NCBI GenBank assembly: GCA_964436315.1
Contig: CAYTCZ010000079.1
Location: forward strand, 1 to 18,878
From: CAYTCZ01 sp964436315
GTDB taxonomy: Bacteria > Actinomycetota > Thermoleophilia > Gaiellales > Gaiellaceae
Direction of reading: 5' to 3'
DNA length: 18,878 nucleotides
Shown: in pieces, positions 6,708-15,700 of the stretch
Position numbering within the stretch: position 1 is the stretch's first letter
Layout: every line of letters starts with the position of its first letter
Program-made: the position numbers and the translations under genes
Notes under the pieces: model-generated
What the model was told of the DNA's origin: nothing
Databases searched by the model: none
The model's input: the letters and a program-made list of their open reading frames with translations, nothing else

Positions 6708-8126
6708 ATGCCGACACTGCTGGCAAAGAACGCCGAAGTCCTCGTCACGATGGACGATGAACGTCGCGAGATCCCGGGCGGCGGACTCTTCGTGCGGGAG
6801 AACCTCGTGGAGCACGTCGGCCCCACGAGCGAACTGCCGTCCTCCGCCGACGTCGTTCTCGACCTATCGGGCCAGGTCGTCTTGCCCGGATTCGTCAACA
6901 CACATCATCATCTCGACCAGACGCTGACGCGGGCACTGCCGGCTGCACAGAACGCTGACCTCTTCGCCTGGCTGAAGGCGCACTACCGTGTCTGGGCCCG
7001 CAAATCGCCCGCTGCCACTCGGACGAGCACTCTGATCGGCCTTGCGGAACTCGCTTCGTCCGGGTGCACGACCGTCTTTGATCACTCATACGTCTGGCAG
7101 AGCGGCTCCAGGGTTGACGATCAGATTGCCGCGGCGAAGGAGATCGGCGTCCGTTTCCATGCATCCCGGGGCAGCATGTCGCTCGGCGAGTCGAAGGGAG
7201 GCCTTCCTCCGGACGAGTGCACCGAGGACGAGGATCTCATCCTCGAAGACTCCAAACGCGTAATCGAGACGTACCACGACACTTCGCACGGCTCGATGAT
7301 CTGGATCGCGCTCGCTCCGTGCTCGCCATTCTCGGTGAGCGCCGATCTGCTCGCGTCTTGCGCAGAGCTGGCTCGCCGATACGAGAGCGTCGGACTCCAC
7401 ACACACCTGTGTGAGACCCTCGACGAAGAGCGCTACACGCTGGAGACCTATGGCATGCGACCCGTCGAGTGGATGGAGACCGTCGGTTGGCTCGGGGGAG
7501 ACGTCTGGTACGCGCACGCCATCCATGTGAACGCGAGCGAAATCGCGAGTTTCGCGTCCACCGGGTGCGGCGTCGCTCATTGTCCGAGCTCCAACATGCG
7601 TCTCGCGTCGGGAATGGCGCCGTACCTTTCCTTTCGCCGCGCGGGAGTGAAGGTCGGGATCGGCGTCGACGGCTCAGCTTCCAGTGATGCCTCCAACATG
7701 ATTCTCGAGCTGCGACAGACCATGTTGCTCGCCCGGCTGGGTCTCGGTCTCTCCGAGATCGATCGGCGACGGAGTCAGACCGCTGTCACGGATCCGCCTG
7801 AGTCCGCCGATTGGGTCACCGCAAGGGATGTCCTCGAGCTCGGGACCCGCGGCGGCGCATCTCTCCTCGGTCGCGACGACATCGGGCATCTCGCGCCAGG
7901 GATGTGCGCCGACTTCTTCTCGATTGATCTCAACTCGATCGACTATGCCGGTGGCCTCCACGATCCGGTTGCGAGCGTCATCTTCTGTGCACCCCAACGC
8001 GCGAAGACGACGGTCATCAACGGGCAAGTAGTCGTGAGCGACGGGCACATCGTCACGCTCGATATGGCGCCGATCGTCCAGGAGCACAACCGGCTGGCGG
8101 CTGAAATGGCGGCAGACGGCGCCTAG
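6708..8126 (+). CDS. 8-Oxoguanine deaminase-like amidohydrolase
   Basis: This 472-residue zinc amidohydrolase belongs to the ATZ/TRZ/adenosine-deaminase-like group. The stretch around HLDQTLTRALPAAQNADLF (68-86) is characteristic of 8-oxoguanine deaminases, which turn 8-oxoguanine into urate. Metal and catalytic residues are in place: the HxH of NTHHH (H66, H68), HLCET (H233, E236), HAIH (H270, H273) and D321 in GVDGSASSD. Residues 1-55 and the last about 60 residues form the composite beta-sandwich. No signal peptide is seen, so it is cytosolic. The ATG at 6708 has only a weak ribosome site. Substrate assignment is by family resemblance; related enzymes act on triazines, guanine or S-adenosylhomocysteine. 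Confidence 0.85.
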   Translation: MPTLLAKNAEVLVTMDDERREIPGGGLFVRENLVEHVGPTSELPSSADVVLDLSGQVVLPGFVNTHHHLDQTLTRALPAAQNADLFAWLKAHYRVWARKSPAATRTSTLIGLAELASSGCTTVFDHSYVWQSGSRVDDQIAAAKEIGVRFHASRGSMSLGESKGGLPPDECTEDEDLILEDSKRVIETYHDTSHGSMIWIALAPCSPFSVSADLLASCAELARRYESVGLHTHLCETLDEERYTLETYGMRPVEWMETVGWLGGDVWYAHAIHVNASEIASFASTGCGVAHCPSSNMRLASGMAPYLSFRRAGVKVGIGVDGSASSDASNMILELRQTMLLARLGLGLSEIDRRRSQTAVTDPPESADWVTARDVLELGTRGGASLLGRDDIGHLAPGMCADFFSIDLNSIDYAGGLHDPVASVIFCAPQRAKTTVINGQVVVSDGHIVTLDMAPIVQEHNRLAAEMAADGA

Positions 8127-8143
8127 AAGCTTCGCAAGCCTTC
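8126..8143 (+). terminator. Weak hairpin in convergent junction
   Basis: GAAGCTT and AAGCCTTC pair across a CGC loop with one bulged C, directly after the amidohydrolase stop codon and before the convergent GerW gene end at 8160. There is no T-run, so it is only a candidate terminator. Confidence 0.3.
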
Positions 8144-8159
8144 GTCCGTCAGCGGCGAC

Positions 8160-8696
8160 CTACCACCAGGGGGGAGCGAGGCGCTCTCGGCGACTTCGGC
8201 GGCGCGAGAACGACGGCCGCGACCACGAGTTCCAGGGGCGGGCGGGAGGCGAAGCGGGACGTGCTGCGACTTTCCAAATTCCGAGCGTGGATGTGAGGAG
8301 CGCGAGCCCGATTTTCGTGATGTCGAATACCGGGCGAACGTTGACGGTCTCTGGCGTGACCTCGATCACGGCGACGGGTCTGCCTTCGCTACCTCCGCCG
8401 CCGCCGCCACCGCCGCCGGCGCCGACAGACTTCGTTTCGCCCTCTTCCTCGCCACCGCCTCCACCGAAACCGAAGCCGCCTGCGCGCTGGACCGCGGCAG
8501 CTGTGATGATCACGCGGTCGCCGACTTTCTCGGGCTTGCCAAATACGGAGCTCGCAGACGTGTCTCCGAGCACTCGGTTTACGCCCGCCTCGACGCGAGC
8601 CGCCACCTCTTCGATGATCTGTGGGCCCGACTTCGCTTCGGATTCCGACACGGATGCGCCCTCCTTGCTCCCGGTAGCGCTGGTGGATGAGCTCAT
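8160..8696 (-). CDS. GerW/YtfJ-family protein
   Basis: This protein has 178 residues. ATG at 8696 is preceded by CTCAGGAGGAGGAGAAACC, a strong ribosome site. A Ser/Glu-rich leader (1-25) precedes a YtfJ-type domain. The domain has GPQIIEEVAARVEAGVNRVLG (24-44) as its amphipathic start, GDRVIITAAAVQRAGGFGFGGGGG (59-82), a second glycine-rich run (92-102), and the PVAVIEVTPETVNVRPVFD strand region (107-125). In Bacillus this family acts in spore germination, but homologues are widespread in non-sporulating actinobacteria, where their role is unclear. The C-terminal 35 residues are Arg/Ser/Pro/Trp-rich and unlike the rest of the family. The ATG overlaps the stop codon of the upstream small membrane protein (ATGA), so the two are coupled. 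Confidence 0.85.
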   Translation of the reverse strand: MSSSTSATGSKEGASVSESEAKSGPQIIEEVAARVEAGVNRVLGDTSASSVFGKPEKVGDRVIITAAAVQRAGGFGFGGGGGEEEGETKSVGAGGGGGGGGGSEGRPVAVIEVTPETVNVRPVFDITKIGLALLTSTLGIWKVAARPASPPARPWNSWSRPSFSRRRSRRERLAPPWW

Positions 8697-8971
8697 TGGT
8701 TTCTCCTCCTCCTGAGAGTCAACGCGAGAGTCGCAGCGACAGTTACCGCGCGAATCCCGAGCCTGATCTTTGCGTCGACGTCCCGGATGGGAACGTCGTG
8801 CCGAACTCCATTGGCGTCCTCGACCTCCACTCGAGCTGGCCGTGCGACGCCTTGAAAGACGGCAAGTCCAGGCAGTGAGAATGAGAAGCGCGAGACCGTA
8901 GCCACCGGTGTAGCGGTGATGTTCCCTACCTTGATCGGCTCGGCCCTGACCTCAGATGTCTCCTTGAGCAT
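8693..8971 (-). CDS. Small membrane protein coupled to the GerW gene, function unknown
   Basis: This protein has 92 residues from ATG at 8971. A GTG seven codons upstream (8992) is possible, and neither start has a clear ribosome site. The open frame extends back to 9475 but turns Arg/Pro/Ser-rich and runs into the opposite-strand dehalogenase gene, so the extension is rejected. Residues 10-27 (AEPIKVGNITATPVATVS) read like the start of a beta-rich domain, reminiscent of the GerW partner's own opening strands. A hydrophobic segment (about 72-85) followed by RRRR gives a C-terminal membrane anchor with a cytoplasmic basic end. The 4-bp overlap with the GerW start argues that the two proteins work together. 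I cannot assign a named family. Confidence 0.7.
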   Translation of the reverse strand: MLKETSEVRAEPIKVGNITATPVATVSRFSFSLPGLAVFQGVARPARVEVEDANGVRHDVPIRDVDAKIRLGIRAVTVAATLALTLRRRRNQ

Positions 8972-9208
8972 GGGCAGCCCGACGATACTCACCCGGAGCT
9001 GGGATCGCAATGTCCCTCGAGCCACTGGCCGGCTGGCGCTCCCGGCCGGCGAAGCCGGCCTTCGCAGCCAGCCTGACGACGCTCGCGGCGCGATCCGGCG
9101 GCCTCGATTCGTCGCCGTACTAGAACGTACTGTCTTTCCCCAAGTGGCGCTCGTCCCTCGGATACGGTGTAGGGGCCAAAGGGCGCTGGTCCAGGGAAGG
9201 AGGCGCAC
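8972..9208. other. Divergent intergenic region with overlapping GC-rich palindromes
   Basis: This is the longest gene-free stretch in the window (237 bp), between the small membrane protein (-) and the dehalogenase (+). It contains GGCCGGC (9044-9050) and its complement (9054-9060) around a GAA loop. A second, mutually exclusive hairpin GCGAAG / CTTCGC (9049-9054 and 9060-9065) overlaps it. TACGGT at 9163-9168 is a possible -10 for the + strand gene. I see no coding signal on either strand. Confidence 0.5.
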
Positions 9209-9889
9209 GTGGAGGCAGCGGCGCCGCTCGCCTTCGACGTCTACGGAACGCTCGGCGATCCGCGGGGGATGGCCGACGCCCTCCACGAGTACACGGAAGA
9301 CGCTGAACAGGTCGGCGTCCGGTGGCGGACCCACCAGCTCGAGATCTCGTGGCTCCTCACGGTGATGGAGCGATACGACGACTTTCGAGCGGTGACGCGC
9401 TTCGCTCTCCAGTGCGCGCTGGAGGAGGCACAGGTTCAGCTCAGTGGCGACGACCTCGATGCGATCATCGGGCACGTCGACAGACTCGAGCTCTACGACG
9501 ACGCAGTTCCGGCTCTCGACGCTCTGTTGGAGTCAGGCCACCGGCTGGCGATTCTCTCGAACGGAAGTCCCAGCATGCTCGAGACGCTGCTCAAAGAGGC
9601 TGGCATCGACGATCGCTTCGATGCCGTGATCAGTGTCCACGAGGTGGGTGCCTTTAAGCCCGCGCCCGCCGTGTACCGGCACGCCGCTTCACGACTGGGT
9701 TCGGAGATCGGCGAGACCTGGCTGATCTCAGGAAACCCCTTCGATGCCGCTGGCGCAAAGGCAGCCGGAATGCGGGTCGCGAAGATCGAGCGCACTGGCT
9801 CATTTCTGTACCCGTTCGTAGGTCCGCCGGATCTGGTGTGCGACAGTCTGGCGAGCCTCCCAGGCGAACTTGCCCGAATCAGCGCATAG
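9209..9889 (+). CDS. Type II haloacid dehalogenase-like HAD hydrolase
   Basis: This protein has 226 residues and starts at GTG 9209 behind GGAAGGAGG (9195-9203). It aligns along its length with L-2-haloacid dehalogenases. The nucleophile Asp10 and Thr14 lie in FDVYGTL, Arg40 in WRTHQLE, Ser117-Asn118 in LSNGSPSML, Lys150 in FKPAPAVY with Tyr156, and Ser174, Asn176 and Asp179 in SGNPFDAAGAKAAGM. These correspond, with an offset of at most one residue, to the catalytic residues of characterised type II enzymes, so hydrolytic dehalogenation of 2-haloacids is chemically plausible. Many family members have other or unknown substrates. It is probably a single-gene transcript, converging on the M50 protease gene. 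Confidence 0.9.
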   Translation: MEAAAPLAFDVYGTLGDPRGMADALHEYTEDAEQVGVRWRTHQLEISWLLTVMERYDDFRAVTRFALQCALEEAQVQLSGDDLDAIIGHVDRLELYDDAVPALDALLESGHRLAILSNGSPSMLETLLKEAGIDDRFDAVISVHEVGAFKPAPAVYRHAASRLGSEIGETWLISGNPFDAAGAKAAGMRVAKIERTGSFLYPFVGPPDLVCDSLASLPGELARISA

Positions 9890-9922
9890 GCGCTGAGCTT
9901 CGGGCCGCCTGCCTGACGGGCC

Positions 9923-11065
9923 CTAGCTGGTGCTCTCGCGAAGCCAGGTGGTTGACTTCGCTGCACCCCGAAGATCGAGGAGCCGAAGGACATCGGTGAG
10001 GGAGAGAAGCCCGATGAGCCGACCGTTCTCGAGCACGAGCCCGCGACCGACGTCGTCCTGAATCAGCTTCAGGAATCCGCTCGCGAGATCCTCGTTCCGA
10101 CTGAACGTCGGCAGCTCTTCGAGGGGCTGAGCCACCTCGCCGACCGTCTGCCTCGTTCGCGCCGGCTCTGGAACCGTCTCGGCCCCCGAAGCGGTGAGAA
10201 CGCCCAGCGGTTTCCCATCGGCGACGACGGGGTATGCGGTGAATCGACGCTCGGCAACGGCGTGTGCCAGAAACTCATCGAGCGTGGAGGTCGGACTCAC
10301 GCTCACGGGTTCGCGAACCATGACGTCGCCGACCAAGAGGCCGTCGAGCGCCTGACGCGCCGAGGAGAATCGTTCCTCAGCTCCGGCTGCCCCGACGAGG
10401 AACCAACCCACGATTGCGAACCAAAAGCCGCCAAACGATCGCTGGCCGATCAGCAGGTAGACGCCTGCGGCGATCAGGAGGTAGCCGAATGCCTGGCCGA
10501 TCAGAGCGGAGACTCGCGTCGAGCGACCGAAGTCTCCCGTCACTCGCCACAAGAACGACCGGAAGAGCCGTCCACCGTCGAGCGGTAGGGCGGGTAGGAG
10601 GTTGAAAAACAGGAGGAGGAGGTTGACGAAGCCGAGCCAGCCGGCGACGACCGCCACCGCATCAGGGAGCGGCAGGAGGATCGCGGCCAGCATGAATCCG
10701 GCACCGAGGACGAACGAGACGGCGGGGCCCGCGATGGCAATTCGGAACTCGGCACCGGCGGTCGGCCAGCCGCCGCGGAACTTTGCGACTCCACCGAGGA
10801 GCCACAGCGTGATCCCCTCGATTTCCATTCCCTCGCGTTTGGCCTGGAGCGCGTGGCCCAGCTCGTGGGCGAGCAATGACACAAAGAACAGCAGCGCGCC
10901 GATCGCGGCCATGAGGACATAGATCTCTCCGCCCAGCCCCGGCTCACGGGAAGGGAAGACGTTGACCGCAAGCATCCAGACGACCAGGCCGAATACCACG
11001 AACCAGCTCCAGTTGAAGCCGATTCGAATTCCGGCGATACGTCCCAGTGAAAAGCTCTCGTTCAT
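9923..11065 (-). CDS. Site-2-type intramembrane metalloprotease (M50) with two CBS domains
   Basis: This protein has 380 residues. Six or so hydrophobic segments span about 17-235. The zinc site is HELGH (67-71) in a membrane segment, and the third ligand is Asp163 in LPALPLDGGR (157-166), the typical NPLPLDGGR-like motif of group III site-2 proteases. Two CBS domains follow (about 245-300 and 310-365), with VGDVMVREPVSVSP opening the first and NGRLIGLLSLTDVLRLL closing the second. CBS domains usually bind adenine nucleotides and are thought to regulate the protease. The substrate is probably a membrane-anchored regulator and cannot be read from the context. A 106-bp gap separates it from the methyltransferase upstream, so it may have its own promoter. 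Confidence 0.94.
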   Translation of the reverse strand: MNESFSLGRIAGIRIGFNWSWFVVFGLVVWMLAVNVFPSREPGLGGEIYVLMAAIGALLFFVSLLAHELGHALQAKREGMEIEGITLWLLGGVAKFRGGWPTAGAEFRIAIAGPAVSFVLGAGFMLAAILLPLPDAVAVVAGWLGFVNLLLLFFNLLPALPLDGGRLFRSFLWRVTGDFGRSTRVSALIGQAFGYLLIAAGVYLLIGQRSFGGFWFAIVGWFLVGAAGAEERFSSARQALDGLLVGDVMVREPVSVSPTSTLDEFLAHAVAERRFTAYPVVADGKPLGVLTASGAETVPEPARTRQTVGEVAQPLEELPTFSRNEDLASGFLKLIQDDVGRGLVLENGRLIGLLSLTDVLRLLDLRGAAKSTTWLRESTS

Positions 11066-11171
11066 CTCAGTTCTTTGTTGTCGGGCAGCCTCCGTCCCTT
11101 CAATGAATTAGACCAGGCCTACGCGCCCTGGGATTCAGTTAGAGCTCGTTTCGCAATGATCCCACAGCGTT

Positions 11172-11831
11172 TCATTGGGAGACGGACTCTGTACGTGTGT
11201 AGACGAGGACGTTCCACATGAACTCCGCCTGGCCGCTGAACTGCTTTTCGAAGCCGGCCTGGCCGATCAAGCGTTCCATGTCCGCGACGGGATGAACGAA
11301 GGCTCGGAATGTGGAGCGTCGCAGTCGGAGCCAGAGATTGAAGCCCGCGAACGCCGCCCTGACGAGTCGTGTCTCGCGCGGGACGACGATGCCGTAGAGC
11401 CTGCGTGCCTTGCCGACCGATCGTGCTACGAGCTCCTGCATGTCCGGATAGCAGCAGATCACCTTGTCGAGCGTGACGACATCGGCCGGTTCTACGTCGC
11501 CGGAGAGGTCGAGGAAGTCGCCCATGAGACCGTGAACAGAGTCACCGTTGCCTCGCCGTTCGGCTTCGGCTCGGGCGGTCTCTAAATAGACGGATGCCGC
11601 ATCAACACCGACGGCCTCCCTGGCGCCGGCCTCGAGAAGTTCATGCTGGATGACGCCGACTCCGCCGCCGATGTCGAGGAGCGTGGCGTTCTCGACGCCT
11701 TCGGACTTGAGCGCCTCAACTAACTTGCCGGTCGCTCCGGTCGGGCCCTTCTTGCGGTACCGGCGCAGCTCGCGCTTTGCGGTGCGGTTCGTGAAGAAGC
11801 GATCTGCGTCACGGCAATGCGCACAGCTCAC
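11172..11831 (-). CDS. Class I SAM-dependent methyltransferase
   Basis: This protein has 219 residues and starts at GTG 11831, whose bases overlap the stop of the deacetylase-like gene in GTGA. Motif I is LLDIGGGVGVI (51-61), followed by the acidic GVDAAS end of strand 2, then DVVTLDKVICCYPD (117-130) as motif II/III. The N-terminus has a short CAHC motif (residues 3-6), unusual for these enzymes and perhaps metal- or redox-related. The overall pattern recalls the BchM-like methyltransferases, but no other tetrapyrrole gene is present here, so the substrate is open. The tight linkage to the deacetylase homologue and the subtilisin suggests co-expression. Confidence 0.88.
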   Translation of the reverse strand: MSCAHCRDADRFFTNRTAKRELRRYRKKGPTGATGKLVEALKSEGVENATLLDIGGGVGVIQHELLEAGAREAVGVDAASVYLETARAEAERRGNGDSVHGLMGDFLDLSGDVEPADVVTLDKVICCYPDMQELVARSVGKARRLYGIVVPRETRLVRAAFAGFNLWLRLRRSTFRAFVHPVADMERLIGQAGFEKQFSGQAEFMWNVLVYTRTESVSQ

Positions 11832-12715
11832 GCGAACGCCTCAACTGTCTGCAGGTTGATGTCGACCGTATCTTCGATGGGATCAGCGTACCCACCGGCG
11901 AGGGTCACGCAGACCGGGATTCCCGCCTCCTTGAGCAGATCACGCACAACGGTATCTCTCGTTGCCAGTCCTGCCTTCGAGAGCCCGAGGCGGCCCAGAC
12001 GATCTCCGACATAGGGGTCGGCGCCCGCCAGGTAGAAGGCGAGCTCCGGGCGACTCTTCGACACGGCCTGAGGTAGAAGCTGGCGAAGCGCTTCGAGATA
12101 CTCGTCATCGCCGGTCTCGTCTGCGAAGTCGCGTTCGAGATCGCCGGGAACTCGACGGAACGGGTAATTCCGAAATCCGTTGAGCGAGAGCGTGAAGGCG
12201 GACTCGTCACCGCTGAATGCGTCGTGAGTTCCATCGCCCTGGTGAACATCCAGGTCGATGACCAAAATGCGGCGACACAGCCTCCGCTGACGAAGTCGGC
12301 GGGCCGCCACGACGACGTCGTTGAAAACGCAGAATCCGCGTCCGCTTGCCTCGAACGCGTGGTGTGTTCCGCCGCCCAGGTTTGCTCCCACGCCGTCCTC
12401 GAGCGCAACTTCTGCGGCCGCCATGGTCGCGCCGACGGAACGACGCGATCGCTCGACGAGCTCGGGCGACCACGGGAGTCCGAGCGCAAGCTCCTCGCGT
12501 CGGCTGAGCTGTCCTGCCTCCACGCGATCGACGTACGCCCTGTCGTGTCCCAGTTCGAGTTCGGCCCGACTTGCCGCTCGTGCGGCGCGGACGCTGACAC
12601 TTGGCAGCGACTCGACTCGCTCGCGCACCTGTCGATACTTTCCGAGCGGAAAGCGATGACCCGGAGGAAGGGGATAGGTGTACGCGTCGTGCGCGTAGGC
12701 TTCGAATCCAGGCAT
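11828..12715 (-). CDS. Histone deacetylase-superfamily amidohydrolase (class IV-like)
   Basis: This protein has 295 residues from ATG at 12715. The frame is open to 12871, but that part lies inside the subtilisin gene, and PGFEAYAHDAYTYPLPPGHR is the typical N-terminus. The start is 4 bp after the subtilisin stop. The fold is recognisable from LGGGTHHAF (113-121) with the catalytic histidine pair H118-H119. Zinc ligands are D156 and H158 in IDLDVHQGDGT and D233 in AGADPYVGD. The transition-state tyrosine is Y276 in LAGGYADP. Bacterial members deacetylate small acetylated compounds or proteins; the substrate here is unknown. The active site looks complete. The gene is coupled to the methyltransferase downstream. 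Confidence 0.92.
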   Translation of the reverse strand: MPGFEAYAHDAYTYPLPPGHRFPLGKYRQVRERVESLPSVSVRAARAASRAELELGHDRAYVDRVEAGQLSRREELALGLPWSPELVERSRRSVGATMAAAEVALEDGVGANLGGGTHHAFEASGRGFCVFNDVVVAARRLRQRRLCRRILVIDLDVHQGDGTHDAFSGDESAFTLSLNGFRNYPFRRVPGDLERDFADETGDDEYLEALRQLLPQAVSKSRPELAFYLAGADPYVGDRLGRLGLSKAGLATRDTVVRDLLKEAGIPVCVTLAGGYADPIEDTVDINLQTVEAFA

Positions 12716-12719
12716 GGCG

Positions 12720-15700
12720 TCACCGACAGACGCGGACCTTGAGTCGCGCGGAGACTTCGTTGCCGTTCTCGTCGGTCGCGATTGCGGTGAGCGTGTGCGT
12801 GCCTCTCGGCTTACGCCCGGAGCGCCAGACCGCCGAGAACACGTCGGCCTCGGACTTCCTGTCGATTCCAATTTGGCCCGAACCGTCCAGGAAACGGACG
12901 CTCACGATCTCGTTGGGACCGTCGGCTGTGACAACGAGCCGGTCACGAGGCTTCGCGACACACTCGGAGCCAACAGGCGAGAGCCAGGAGACTGCCGGAT
13001 TGTTCGGTGTGTAGCGGAGACGCGCCCGCGCGACGCCCGTGTTCGGGAAGATGTCGGAACCAATCGTCTGAACGTTCTTCGACTCCTGGTAGTCGCTTGC
13101 CAGGATGAGCACCGAGTTGCGGCCCTGCTTGAGGGCTGAGTCGGAGGAGGGGAGCGGGAAGAGAGCCAGGCCTTCGATCGGGTCATAGGCGGCGGCACCC
13201 ACGGCGATCCCGTCGAACACGATCTCCATGCTCAGCGGGTCGACTCCGGCGCCACGGTCGGTGATCCGCGCGGCGATGAGTGGTTGCTGGCCCGAGACCC
13301 GTTTCGTCAGAAGCTCGATCGACGGCGGCTCGAGATCATCGACCCACGCTCGGAGCACGTACCGGCCTGCACGGGGAGAGCCCGTAAAGGTGTCGAGCCC
13401 CGAGTCGACCGACACGTAGTACCGACCGGGTCGAGGAAAGCTCAGGCCCGCGGCCCCGTTTGGGATGAGGTACGTGTCGTTGAGGGCGTTGATGTCGACA
13501 GGGATCGCCGCGAATCCCTGAACGTCGTTCTCGTCGGGCGAGCCGAGGACGAACGGATCGATCCGGGCGCCGTCGGCCTCGGTTTCGACCGCGACGCCGA
13601 AGTTGATCGCCGGATGGTCGAGGTTGAAGACGTAGATGTCCTCGGCTCCAGTCTGCTCGACCGCTGTCGAGCCAAACTCGGGAGACGGCCCGAACGGCGC
13701 GGACGGGTATCGATAGACGGAGGCTCGCGAGCTTCCCCTCTTCGTGTTTCCCACCTGGAACCTCTGCAAGGCCTTGCCTTCGGCGAACTGGAGCCCCGGC
13801 CGGGTGACGAGGAAGGCGTACGGGACCCGGCGCTCTTCGCCTTCCCGACGAAGAACGATGAATCCGTGGTTCTCGCCGGCAATCGCTCCAGCGGCAGCGC
13901 GCGCTGTTACTGAAAAGAGTGCGTCGCCCCCGTTTGGGATGTCCAGCTGCTTGGGAAGATCGAGCCAGGCGCCCGATGTCGAGGCCTGCGGGCGCACCTC
14001 GACCGTCCAGCTGCCGGCTCCGCCTCCGGCGTCGCTGACCTCGAGCGCGAGCTTCTCACTTGCGGCTCCAGTGTTCACGTTCAAATCTCCGAAGGAGAGC
14101 GAGCTCGGGACGGCAAAGACAAGCGGATTGTCCGCGCGGCCGAGGTCGACGAGGCCGGCTCCCTGGAGGAGGACTGATGCCTCGGCAGCGCGTGCGGAGT
14201 CGCCCCAGGCCGGCCGTGCCGTCGACATGAGCGCGGACTTGACCTGGGCGGGCAGCCACGACGGATGGCGCTCGAGCAGGAGTGCGGCCGCACCCGCAAC
14301 GTGGGGCGTCGCCATGCTCGTCCCATCGAACACGGCATATGGGGAGTCGGCGATCTCGGGCATTGTTGACGAGAGCACCGATCCACCGGGCGCGGCGACG
14401 TCGGGCTTCAGCGCGTGCTCGAGCGCGGTCGGCCCACCTGACGAGAAGCTCGTCACAACGCCGCTTCGGCCGCTGTCGAACTCGACGAACTGCTGCCGAG
14501 CGAGCATCGAACCGGTCCCGTCACCCGACGCGAGGTGAGCGCGGAGATTGGCTCCGTCGAGATCCGAGATCATGAAGCCGGGGATTTCGAGGGGAATCGG
14601 AATTGCGTTTGCTTCGCCCGAACGGTTGTCGATCAGTACCAGTCCGACCGCGCCGGCCTGAGCGGCACGCTCGGCTTTGCTCACGAACGTGCAGATCCCG
14701 CGTGAGGCAAGCGCCACGGCACCCTTCAGCGATCCCGGAGGCAGCGTGCTCTTCGGAGCGTTCGGATCGTTGCCCGGAGCGCAGAGGTACTCGTCAACCG
14801 GGTTTCCGTCGGTGCCGGCCACGGTGCGAACGTCCACGATCGGTCGTGGATTCTTCGCCCAGGCGTTGGGCGCGAAGCCTCCGGCCCCCGGCTGGTACGG
14901 AATCTCACCGAATCCCTCAACAACGAGTGGTGGTGCGAACAGATGGCGGTTCGAGACAGCGGCGACCGAGATCGCAGCCGGTGCCGTGCTCGGCGAGCCG
15001 ATCGAGCCCGTCCCGAAGTCGTCTCGGTCGTTCCCGGCCGCGACGACGGCGACGACGCCGGCTGCCGCGATGTTCTCGATCGCCTCGATCAGGGCGTCAT
15101 TCGCCGGCTCCACCTCGGGACCGCCGCCTGAAAAATTGATTACGTCCATGCCGTCGGTTACGGCCCGCTCGAAGGCGGCGACGATCTCAGGCGTGTTTGC
15201 GACGTCCCCGATCGGAGTGGGGATGTTGAACACGCGGTAGTTCCCGATCCAAGCGTTCGGTGCGACGCCCGACAGTCCGGGCGTTTCAGGGTGATCGAGA
15301 CCCTTTGGCGCGGTCTTGCCGGCCGCTCCGGCCGCAATGCCCGCGACGTGGGTTCCGTGAAAGGTCGCGTTTCGGTCGACCGGACGACGTGACCGGGCGG
15401 GCGCCCCGGGGGGCGCGAAGGAACGCGCGACGATGACTTTCTCCGTCGTGAAACTTCGGTTTCCTTTGGGGAAGCCGTCGGGGTAGCTGAATCCGGCTGG
15501 ATCGAAGAACGGGTTCGCCGGGTCGACTCCATCGTCGACGATCGCGATCTTCGTCCCAGTGCCGAATGCGCCGGTTGCGTTCGAGAACGGCGTTGCGCCG
15601 ACGACGCCGGGACTTGTGTTCAGAGTGCTGGTGTAACGGAGGCTTGGGTAGACGCGCGTGACGGAGGAGAGCGAGGCGAGCGTGGCGAGAGCCTCCACTG

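Noticed and set aside
6610..6927. 105-codon + strand frame at the start of the amidohydrolase
   Set aside because: Its second half is an out-of-frame reading of the amidohydrolase; its first half has no recognisable feature.
8390..8480. Proline-codon runs on the + strand suggesting a repeat protein
   Set aside because: They are the reverse complement of the glycine-rich runs of the GerW-type protein.
8972..9475. Long upstream extension of the small membrane protein
   Set aside because: It has Arg/Pro/Ser-rich low-quality sequence that overlaps the clearly real dehalogenase gene on the other strand.
9902..9923. Possible terminator GGGCC / GGCCC after the dehalogenase
   Set aside because: The stem is only 5 bp with a 12-nt loop, has no T-run and overlaps the M50 stop codon.
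12716..12871. N-terminal extension of the deacetylase homologue
   Set aside because: It overlaps the subtilisin gene, and the family N-terminus begins at MPGFEAYAHD.
13284..15240. Several + strand frames across the subtilisin gene (13284-13913, 13744-14538, 14603-15139, 14677-15240)
   Set aside because: All are antisense shadows of one continuous 1127-residue protease with complete catalytic motifs.
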